From NCBI GenBank assembly GCA_009733775.1, contig WOGZ01000111.1, positions 1 through 64,000 on the forward strand: a stretch of 64,000 nucleotides of DNA, given 5' to 3'. Position numbers and translations under genes: made by a program. Shown here piece by piece: positions 35,903 through 46,222 of the stretch. Within the stretch, counting starts at the first letter, position 1. Each line of letters starts with the position of its first letter. This DNA is from Alectoria sarmentosa (taxonomy: Eukaryota > Ascomycota > Lecanoromycetes > Lecanorales > Parmeliaceae). The notes beneath the pieces are model-generated. The model saw nothing but the letters and a program-made list of their open reading frames with translations. It had not been told where the DNA came from and ran no database searches.

Positions 35903-35923
35903 CGGCGGCGGCGACGGCGGCGA
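35903..35923. other. CpG-only GC islet inside the AT-rich block
   Basis: A run of CGG and CGA triplets of about 21 bp in otherwise nearly pure A/T sequence. Every cytosine is followed by G, so the islet would be poor in RIP's preferred CpA target. It probably preserves the original composition of an Ala- or Arg-rich coding stretch of the LINE. Confidence 0.5.
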
Positions 35924-38900
35924 TATCGATTTTCAAAATTTTATTTATTTAACTTTATCGAATCGTCATTATATTAAAATTAAAAATTTATTTTAATAAT
36001 TATTAAGTTTAATATTTATAAATCTCTCATTTTAATATTTAAAAATCGAATAAATTTATTATAAAGATCTTTTATCGTAAGCGCTTATTAAAATGCTCGC
36101 GTTATATTTATAATTTTAAAAACTCTTTTTAAAAGAATTTATAATTCTTTCGACGATTTTCAATTATATTTCATATTTTCGTTTTTATAACGAATTGTCA
36201 TAATTAAATGTATTTTATATTTAAAGTTGTGAAACATTATTTAAATGATATGCTTAAAAATATTAATCATATATTCGAAAAATGATTAATTAATAATATT
36301 TTTAAAATTGATAATTATTTCGCGAATTTTCTCATTTAACATTAAAATGTATTATTTTAAAACGATTGCGTTTTATATAAAAACGATAATTTAATAATTC
36401 AATTTTTATATATTTTTATTAATAATCGACGATGAAATGTGATTTAAGAGAGCGATATAATTAAAATCGTGATTCGATAATAAAAAGTTTCATCAATTCT
36501 CGATTATATCGAAAATTTTCATTTTTAATTATTTTTGCGAATATCTCGACTCGTGCACGATTAAATTTAAATGTATTTTTGTTAAAATTTTGATTTAAAA
36601 TGTGTTTAAAAGACTCTTCGTCAAATCTCTTAATCGAATAAACATATTATTTATTATTATTGCGAAAATGAAATAATGTTCAAATAAACTTTATTTTTTA
36701 AAAGCGAAAGCGTTTTAAAATTGAAAATTATTATATAAACGCGAAGAATAATGTATATTGAAAATAATTTTTAATGTTTTTTTCATAATATTTATGCGAT
36801 CTTTTTAAATTATCTTATTAATCAAATATTTTATCGACGTGATAATCGTCTTTATATATTTAATGCATTATTTTCGAATTTATGAAATATCGTTTATATA
36901 ATTATATTTCGAAGGTGATTTTTTTTTTAATTAATATTCCTTAATATATTTCTTTTTATATCGATTTTTTTATTCATTATTATTATCGTGTGAATAAATT
37001 TCACGTTACTCGATCGTTTTATCTTTTAATTAACGTTTATAAAATTTAAAATTTATAATTAAGATTTTTCGATTTATTTTATTAAGAGTAATGTGAGCGA
37101 ATTTATATATATAAATGTTTTAACGCCTTTTTGCGGGGGCGTATATTTGATTTATAATATAAAAATGTTTTATTTTAATGTAAAACATTTTAAATTTAAA
37201 TTTAAAGGTCAGCGAAAGCTTAAATTATCGATAAATTTTAATATCACATTAATAATCTTATCTTTATTATAAAAATAACGACGCGTTTAAAAAATGTTTT
37301 TTTATTTAATAAAGTAATCAAATTTCGAAAGTCTTTATCGTTAATTCAAAGTATCGTCGTTCGAAATTTCGCAAATATAAAATATATTAATAATATGTGA
37401 ATGATAATTTAACGATTTTTTTCGTATAAACATTTTAGAAATTTCGCTTATTTTATATTAAAGAGAAAATTTTTTAAAATTATTTTGTTTATTCGTAATT
37501 GAAAAAATATCGTCGCGTTTTTTCGATTGAGATTTGAATATCATATAAACGTCTTTTTAATAAATCTTAATTCGAATTGAATTTTTTAAAAAATCTTTTC
37601 GTGTAAATGATTTTTTCACATTTTATTTCATTTTTTTTATGCTTTTTTTTTAACGTCGTTATTGAAAATGTTTAAAAATTGTGATATTGAGTGTGAATAT
37701 AAATACTTAATTTTAATTAAGTTTATTTTGATTATCTTTTTTATTTTTTTATCGATCGTTTCATTTTTTAAAACGCTCACATAAATGAGAATTTAATATA
37801 TAAAGATTTTTACGTTAAATTGACGTGTCTTTTCGAGTATTTAATTCAAAATGAATTGTCTCGATTTATGTCTTAAATCGACGATTAATTAAATGATCGT
37901 TTAATTATCGATAAAGATTATTATGAATAAATTAAAATGAATGTGAATTTCGTTTATCGTTAATTCGAAAATTAAATTTTTTTTTACGATCTTTAAAATA
38001 TAAACGATATAATCGAAAAGTTTTTTTATATAACGATTTTTTTGCGTTTTCGTTTTATGATTAATTATCACATAATTCATTTATTCGTTGATTTTAAAAT
38101 CGTTTATATAATAAATTAAGGCGGGTTTCTTTATTAATAATCTTTCGTGATTAATAAAAACGTAAATTTCTTTTTTAATTTCCGTTTCAATGAGGGTTTT
38201 TTATGATAATTTAATAAATAATGCTCGAATTTTCAATTAATTCGTATTTTCGTTTTCGAGAATTCGTTTTAATGAGATTTTCAATTAAAATTTGCTTTAA
38301 ATGAATTTTAAACGTTTTATGATAAATTATTCGCAAAATTTTATGATATTTTTATAAATCGTTTATTTCGTTATAAATTTCGTTTATATTTCGATAAATA
38401 CGAATCTCATTTTCGCGTTAAATGTTTTTTTAACGATTTTGATGTTGCCTTTAAAAACGATTTTGAAGATTTTCTTTTAAATAATTCATAATTTCATTCA
38501 TATTCTTTTAATAATTTTTTTATTTTTATAATTTTCATTAAAAAGTTATATTGAGATTGCGTGCAATATTAGCGAAAAAATATATGCGATATAAATATAA
38601 ATTAAATTCGCGATGAAAACGTTTTAATTATTATTAACGAGAGTAATAATTATTTTGAATTTCGCTGTGATAATATTTTCGATATGTTTCATTTATTGCG
38701 TTCACGTTAAAACGTTATCGAATATTATTTTTAAATATTTAACGATTTTCTTTGATTTTAAATATTTATCATTTAAAAAAATAATGATTTTAATTATAAT
38801 TTAAAAATCTTCATAATTTTCATAATCTTTTATAAAATAAATAAGTTGATATTTAACGATGGCAAATATAAAGATATATTTTTATACTTATTTTAAAATA

Positions 38901-38959
38901 ATCTTATAATCTCTTTTCATTGCGATGCAATTTTATTTAAAGATTAAATTTATATATAA

Positions 38960-39370
38960 CGTGATTATATCGTCGATGTAATTTATTACTCACATTTTTT
39001 TTGTTATAAACTTATTTAATAAATCGACGTTATAAAATAAATATAAAATAAAAAATAAAAAAAAGTTTTGCGAAATTTTCATCTTTATTTTTCAATTAAG
39101 AAATTAATTTGAAAATCGTAATTTTATGCTTTGTTCGTTAACGAAATTAACGATATATTTTATTAAATTCGCAAATATTCGTTTTTTTTTTAAATTATGC
39201 AATAATCTCTTATGAGAGACGTTATCGAATATTTTTAAAACGTCGAAAAAGAAAATTATAATCATTTTTTTTCTTTTTTATATAACGTAAATTTTTTTTA
39301 TTAAAACGTGCATTGCGTTATTCGACGATCTTACTTATTTTTTTTCGAAATAAATGTTAAATAATAAATT
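38960..39370 (-). pseudogene. Tad1-type LINE reverse transcriptase remnant
   Basis: Reading minus, with stops, the frame gives AMHVLIKKIYV, then IIIFFFDVLKIFDNVSHKRL and LHNLKKKRIFANLIKYI, then QSIKLRFSN, later LYLFYNVDLL and finally NYIDDII. These follow the Tad1/LINE order: STxxALHxLV, the FLDVxGAFDNVSHxRL catalytic region, then LYLFYNADLxE and the YxDD box. No LTR-type RT shows this order. Nonsense codons and lost glycines mark heavy RIP. Confidence 0.75.
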
Positions 39371-42300
39371 ATATTTTTTCACGATATAATTAAATCGTGA
39401 AATTAATATTAATTCGAGGATTTTTTTTATTATGCAAAATAAGGTGATGAAATATTATGATTTTAAGATTATATAATCTCTTTTTTTAATCTTTTTCAAG
39501 ACGACAATAATAAATTTTCTAAAGATTTTAAAATAATAATGTATTTTTATATAAACGTTAAATAATTATATAAGAGCTTTAAATAACATTGAAAAAGCGA
39601 TCTTGAAAGCTTCGTTGAATATTTTTAATTAATTTAAAGTTTTATTATTAAATATCGTTTTAATAATTTTAATAATTTTCTTTTTTATAATATCGAATAA
39701 TTCGATAAATTCGAGATATTCGTATTTTATAATATTCGTTAAATTTATCTTTAAGAGTTTTGAAAAGAAAATTTAAATTAATATAATAATCTTCTCTTAT
39801 AAGTTGTGAATTAAAATGTTTTTTTATTTTAATCTTCGTATCGATAATGTGAATATTATTAAAAACATATCGCGACTTTTAATTTAACGAATTAATTTTC
39901 AAATCTTTTTCATATCGTCTGATGTTTTGATTATTTTATAATAATGTTTTAATTAAATAATGCGTCGAATAAGAGATTTTATCTTTTTGCGTATATGTTT
40001 ATATTTTTTAAACTCTTTTTTGATTGATTTTTTGATATTAAAGGCGATATTGAGTTTTTTATAAATCTTTATCTTTAATTTATTTTTTAAATTAATTATT
40101 ATTTTAATGTCGTTTTCGAAATTAATATAAGAGAATTTAAAATATCGTGTTTAAGAGATCGTTTTCTTTATTATTATGTCGAGAATTAAAATAAACGTTT
40201 TAATAAAGTTATTTATGACGATTTTAATAAAACGCTTTATCGTCGAGATGTTTGAAATATAACATTAAAATTCTCATTTGAATTTATTATAATTCGCTTT
40301 AAATTAAAATCTTTTTTTCGATTTTTTAATTATTTATTATATGAAATCGAAAATAATTTTCATCGAAACATAATTTAATTTTTTATTCAATAACTTTTTT
40401 AAAAAATAAATGATATATTATATTAGATTCATTTTTATTTATTCGATATCGAAAATTAAATTTAATGTGTTAAAAATCTTATTTAAGTTTTATTATATAA
40501 TCGTGCCTTTTTTAAAAAAAAGTTTTAAATTATTTACGTTTATTAATTCATAAAGCTTTTCTGCACGATTTAATAATTTTATTTAAAAGTTAATTTTCTT
40601 TTAATGAGGGTTATAAATGTTAAAATTATTAATTAATAAATGATTCGCGTTCGACTCGATTTTTTTAATTCTTTTAATTATTATTATAATTTCATTAATT
40701 TTAAAATCGTTTTGTGATTGATTATAAACGTTATGCATATATAAAGAATTTTCGTTTATATCGATACGAATAATATATGTGAAACGATTTAAATAAATAA
40801 GTTTTTATTTCGATTTAAAAATTCATTTATTGATATAAATAATGATTTTCGATTTTTCGCCCTTTTTTTTCATCGTGTTAAATATAAATTTAAAATAATT
40901 TTTAATTTATGTTGAGTTATGCGAGTTTTCATTTAAGGAATTTTAATAAAGTTTTTATAAAGTGATAACGTCCCTTTCTTTAATCAAATTTGATTTAAAT
41001 AATTCATTTATAATAATTTTAAAATTCGCAACGTTATATTATACGATTAATAATTGAGATTTTCATTTCGATTTAATTTTTTTTAAAAATGTATTTTTTA
41101 ATAATAATATTATAAATGCGATAAATTGTGAAATTCCGCGAGCTCTCTAACACACTATTTAAAAAATCTTGATTTTCGCGATTAATATATTCTTTTTCAT
41201 TATAATCGCGAGCGTGAAATTATTTTAAGACTTTATTATTCAATTTTAAAAAATAAATTTTGAATTTTTTTATTATTCGTTTCGAGATTTTTATAAATAT
41301 AAACGTTTTATTCTCATTTTGATCTCTCGCCCTTTTAAGGTTTTTTTTAAAAATTATTTTAAAAATTATTTTAAATTATCTACTTATTATCAATTTCGAA
41401 ATTATTTTATTTCGTATAATTTTGATTTTAATTAAATCGCGAAAGATTTATGTGATGTTTAAAAAAGACGTTCTGTTGAATATTTTATAGACGTTAACGT
41501 AAAAGATTTTCATATTTTTCGATACGCTTATTGTATCGTCGAGAATAAATATGAAATTCTTTAAATAAAAGTTTTTCGAAGGGTTTTTATAAATTATGAT
41601 TAAAGTTTTGAAAGTTATTATATTTTTCGCAATTTTTAAAGATGTTAACGCGTCGATTTATTTGTTTATTGTGATCGATATAACGTTAATGTTTATTGAC
41701 TTCGAAATCGTTAACGCATCGTTTTCGACGCTTATAATTTTTTTTATAAAATTTTCAAAATCAAGCGACCTTTTTAAGTTTTTTAAAAATTTTGTCACTT
41801 TTGATTTGAATCTTAAATTATTTAATTTCAAAACGGGCTCTTTTGAAGATATTTGTAAAGAAATTTTCGTGATTATCAATATTGAGTGTTTATTTGAATG
41901 TTATTTTTTAATATAATTGATTCGCTTTATTTTTTTTATACGATAATTATAATCGACGTTAAAAATTTGATATACTTTTTAATAAAAGATATAACGATAT
42001 TTTGAATTTAAATTTGTTTTTTCGAGATATTAATTTTTTGAATGGGATTTAACATAATATATATATTTAATTAATTTTTTATATTAATTTTTTTTATGTT
42101 CGTATTGCTAATAATAAGCGCATTATATTAATTTATATTTAATTTTATAATACTCGTAATAGCTCCGCTATTCGACTTATATTAAATTTTAATCGATAAT
42201 TTAATTCGCATTTTTAAGAAATTTGAACGTAACGATTAAAAATGTCTTAAAGTTTTGTTTTGTTTTATTAATATTAATTAATTATGCGATATAAATAATA

Positions 42301-43293
42301 ATAATCGATTTAAAATTATAATTGTTTTTAATGAAAAAAGATTCGAATATTTTTTTTAATTCTCTTTTTATCGTAAAAATGAATATTTTATATATTATTA
42401 TAACATAAATATCGTTTAAAACGTAAATTTCGACGTCGCATATTTTGATTTAATTATTTTAATTGTGTATAAGTCGCTCTTTATTTGTTATTTTTTTTGT
42501 ATATAATTTAAGGTTTTCATTTTTCAATAATTTCGTGTTCGCGATATAAATGATCTTTAAATTAAAAGCGTGAATTATTATTATTTAAATTCTTTCTCGT
42601 AATTTCATCGAAATGAGTAAACGTAATTATTAAAATATAAAATTTTCGATATAAATTCGCACGCGTAAGTTTGCGTTTATAATAAAAACTTTTAAATTAG
42701 AATTAATGTGATTTGAGATTGAAAAAATTAAAGAGAATTATGAGAGTGCAATTTATTGTCAGCGTTGAAGTTATTAATATTTAAAAATTTCTTAAAAACT
42801 TTAAATGACAGCGTCGATTTATACATTTTTCAAAAATTTGATTATATTCTTTATCGCTCGCATCTCGACGTTTTAAATAATGAATCGCTTAATAAAATTT
42901 AATATAAAAATTATTATAATCATTATTAACGCGTTTTGCGACGATAATAACGATTTAATTATTTATTGAAAAACGTGATATATTCTCGCGACAAAGTGAG
43001 AAAACGATTTTTTCTTTAAATTGACATTAATAAATTATTTGATGTTATTATAATTTATAATGTATAACTTTATAAACTTTGTCGAAAATACGTTTTTAAT
43101 ATTATTTTCGTTTACTTTTGATCACGCGTTGAATATAAAAATATTTATAATGAGTATAATAAATTAAATTGGTATTAAATTGTAACGCTTGCTCAGTTAT
43201 ACAATTTATAAAAGTTTAAAAGTCGAAATTTGTGTTAATTGTGGGTGAAATCAATATGTGCGTTTTTGCTTGTGTGGAGTTGTTTTTTTTGAT

Positions 43294-43308
43294 CTTCTCA
43301 TTCGGCTC
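43294..43308. repeat. Right target-site duplication of the AT-rich insertion
   Basis: CTTCTCATTCGGCTC, identical to 27298-27312. On minus the same bases encode E-P-N-E-K, the last intact P450 codons before the insertion. Confidence 0.8.
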
Positions 43309-44283
43309 TTTTCTCAGCCCATCCAATTCTCATCGCAATTTCTCCAGCACTCGAGAATACTAAATGAAGAAGTGGATCGCCGCCGTCAACGAGGTCCCTG
43401 TCATATTTTTACCCGCCTTTGTATTTGATAGAATGAATTAGCCTGCATCAGTACCACCGAACTGCTGGCCTCTCGCCTAGGCGATGCCAACGTCGCCTTT
43501 GGGCACCATGAACTGAAGAAGATGAAATGCGAATGGATGATATTCTCCCAAGACACCCATGATGTGAGTAATCATGGATCGGTACTGCAATGTCGCGCCT
43601 TGTTCCAACAAGCCGACAGGCTTGCCCGATTAGCATAAAGGTCAGATGCTGTTTCCTTCTATGGGTGGCGTAGAGTATGTACGCACCGTGCGAGGGCCAT
43701 ATGCGTCAAATGCGTAATATTGAAGCCACCGTGCCGTGTCACTAATTTGCCCGGGCTGGAAATTTTGCCTGGTTTGGTAAGAAGGTGGCCGAGGTGTTGT
43801 CGACTTGGTATTATTGTTCGTGAGAGCCCCCCTTTGGTAAAACGCGGCTCTTTGGCGAAGTCTGCCAGCAATATAGTCGACATCAAGGTAGGTGAAGATG
43901 ATCGGTTCTGCCGTTGGAGTTGGGAGTCTGCATGACGAATTTCGAGGTGCCTGATGAGTTGAATTCAACTTCATGAACTGTCTTGGGGGTTAGGATCCAG
44001 GACATACCCTGACAAACTGGTCTTGACTTGTGTAGAAAAAATTTGGAGGCTTCTCGGTCATTAATATTTTACTCGTTGGGTGATATCCGTACAATGGGCC
44101 CATAAATTCTGTGCAAATCGTCATTGATCTTATGGTAGTTGCGAAAATTGATGGCCTAAGATAGCCAGAGACGAGTAGACTTGGCGATCCATGGACCTAA
44201 GGTAGAGGGTTAATGCATGCTCTACATAGTCTACGCAAGGTCATAATTACCAGCGTAAGGGTAATCAGCATTAGGCGAGCCAT
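43309..44283 (-). pseudogene. 5' half of the split cytochrome P450 gene
   Basis: On minus, from an ATG at 44283: MARLMLITLTLVIM (membrane anchor), then GPWIAKSTRLWLS, NYHKINDDLHRIYGPIVRIS, SPNE-stop-NINDREASKFFYTSQD with a donor-like GTATGT after QFVR. Later come DTARWLQYYAFDAYG, VGLLEQGA, ITHIMGVLGEYHPF, MVPKGDVGIA and an I-helix piece SLTAAIHFFI ending VLEKLR-stop-ELDGLRKEPNEK at the boundary repeat. These are consecutive fungal P450 segments. The reading continues at 27312 on the far side of the retrotransposon block. In-frame stops show decay beyond the insertion itself. The plus-strand frame starting near 43363 is only its antisense. Confidence 0.8.
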
Positions 44284-45745
44284 TTTCACCTTGGGATGGA
44301 ATGAGGCTAGTCTACTAATGGTTACAAAGCCCGCATCCTCTTTCGCGGGTCAGGATCAACGAATACAACAAACAACAAGGGATGATACAGATGGCAATAG
44401 AGAGGCGGAGACTCTACGATTCCGCGCCAAATGGGCTCATGCGATGGCCCTGCAACATGGTGATCCGTGAGGCTAGGAATACACGGGGACATGGGACTCC
44501 CGGTTGGCAAGGAATAAATAGCAGGAGGTTTAATCATTTAGCACCACAGCTAATATTGGATCGGTAAGTCTTGTTGGGTGTTACACAGTACTGCACTCAT
44601 GCTAGAGAAAAGAGAAAAGAGAAAAGCCATTGTCCTCTAGAGAGTATCGGTGTTAGAAGCTTATACTCGTCCAACCCTCTCCGAGAGTGCTATCTCCAGA
44701 GACGAATGGAGCTTGAAGATGTACAGATCCCAAACTCTTGACTCTTGGGGATTTGCAAACGCATGCCGCGAAGCCGCTCGAATGAAAACAGTGGTCTTGA
44801 GGATGGGGCCGAATGTTAGGGTTAGGTTAGGCTCACATCTTAGGGCTAGGTCTTACCCCGCCGACTTGTTTCATTTATCCACTTTTCTCCCCTTCTTTTT
44901 ACATCCCATCCCATCCCAAAGCCTGTCATCTCGAACTGCCACCGTCGCCGTCTAGTCGTCAAGATATTGCAACAAGGATGTACCCGCGTGGCGACATCCG
45001 TTGCTGACGCAGTCCCCCGTACTTTCATAACAGCCACCTAAATTTTCTAATAGCAGGCATGACAGCTTTGACCTTCCACCATTCAGTGCGGCGATATCGT
45101 CCCACAAATCATGAGAAAGCCAGCCCTCTGGTATTCTCTCGCATTTCTCCATTCAGCTTGTGGTCTCTTCTGTGTCAGGATCAACGTCCTTGAAGAATGC
45201 CCTTCGCTTTTTAATTGGGTCCACACAGATCTTTTTCTTATTGCTATTGCCGCTCCATGTCGAACCGGACAGCACGGGCTAGCGGACGCTTCTCGGTACC
45301 CACTCGATCAAAGTGTTATCTTTGGAGCCGCGACCGAACTTCCATACCTGCTCACGCAGTGACCGCCTTCCATAAATCATGTAATCCACCTGCCAAGTTC
45401 AGCATCACCATGCGCGTTTCTTGAGATTCGGTAGGGATACCGACAGCCAACGCAATGGCGACAACGAGGCTTACCGCACCTGCCGAACAGAATTTGGATC
45501 TACCTTCAACGCCATCGTCTGGCTCTCTGTGGCGTTGGCTCTCTTTGTGGTCGTCAAAGGGCTCTTTGGGCGCCTGAAATTGACGAGTAATTTCGGGAGA
45601 TGACACTGGATACTGATTCCTATATTCAGTCCTCCGATGAACGATCCTAGAATCGAAATGGTTGACTGGCGTGACATGTTTTCAATCTTATTTGTGTCTG
45701 CAAGGCGTACCCAGCCTCAGCTGTAGGGTGTGGGAGACACGTGGA
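44284..45745. other. Gene-poor region right of the split P450
   Basis: No convincing gene. A short purine-rich run of AGAGAAA units lies near 44604-44627, and a telomere-like TTAGGG/TTAGG string lies at 44816-44831. Plus frame 45111-45362 begins with a weak hydrophobic leader but has no recognisable family and no clear continuation. Confidence 0.45.
44816..44831. repeat. Interstitial telomere-like string (TTAGGG, TTAGG, TTAGG)
   Basis: One TTAGGG followed by two TTAGG units on plus, opposite in orientation to the pair at 22651-22662. It is too short to be more than suggestive. Confidence 0.4.
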
Positions 45746-46222
45746 CTACCTGGGTCTGCATTCCACATACAAAGCTGTCAGACTTGAGGTCATTGCGGAT
45801 TGGTTTGACATCAACTCTGTCGCTCTGCCAAAGCTAGCCGTGGCGTGCCTAGAAACGAGAATGTTCGACCCAGCACCGTCGTACAAGTGGATCTTGAATG
45901 GTCTAAGCGTTGGCTGAATCGTGACGAAGACGGTATGCGCCATCTCTCTCGTCACGCAATGAACGTCGTTCCAGGAATTATGAGACCCCCTACTCAAGCC
46001 AAAGTGCTGGTCAAGTTTCGTCATCATGTTGTTTCGCAGGCTGTGAGTGATTCTCGGTAGATGCTTGGCAGGGGTATAATTTATGAACTTAGCATACTCG
46101 GCTTGCCATGATTTTGCGTTTGCAACATACTCGACCACTGTTCTCCAAACTGAGAATGAGCATGAAGGGAAAAGTCGGTGTCGATCGCGATAAGGTCTTG
46201 GTGTCTGTAAGTTGAAAATCAT
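45746..46222 (-). pseudogene. Possible degenerate cytochrome P450 fragment
   Basis: A 158-codon open frame on minus. LPRITHSLRNNMMTKLDQHF, then SWNDVH, IHLYD and NILVSRHATASFGRATELMS resemble, loosely and with gaps, the B- to E-helix part of fungal P450s (LLxVIRRDLTxAL, then the helix RIVAxxSxRVFxGxELC). The frame opens with ATT on the coding strand (genomic AAT), and no anchor, I-helix or heme loop was found next to it. It may be a relic or chance similarity. Confidence 0.28.

Larger units (their letters stand above)
27313..43293 (-). mobile_element. Tad1-like LINE (RIP-degraded), carrying a nested Ty3/gypsy element
   Basis: The whole AT-rich block is bounded by a 15-bp direct repeat. At its left edge is a simple-repeat tail (GATT)8, which reads (AATC)n at the 3' end of a minus-strand element, as in many LINEs. 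Reverse transcriptase of the fungal Tad1 type is recognisable on minus at 38960-39370. Subtracting the nested LTR element leaves about 8.9 kb, somewhat long for a Tad1 element, so an additional unrecognised insertion is possible. The sequence is saturated with stops. Surviving cytosines are mostly in CpG, as expected from RIP. That the element is one LINE end to end is inferred from the boundary repeat, the tail and the RT orientation. Confidence 0.65.

Noticed and set aside
41596..41916. 106-codon open frame on plus in the AT-rich block, with a 73-codon frame opposite it
   Set aside because: Low-complexity Phe/Ile/Lys composition typical of RIP-degraded DNA, with no recognisable domain. At most it is residual LINE sequence.
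28000..43200. Search for CRISPR-like or satellite arrays in the AT-rich block
   Set aside because: No regularly spaced repeats were seen. The apparent repetitiveness is low-complexity A/T composition.
43363..43620. Plus-strand frame with ATG-AAG-AAG-TGG start and splice-like sites
   Set aside because: It is antisense to conserved P450 codons of the split gene, which explain the sequence better.
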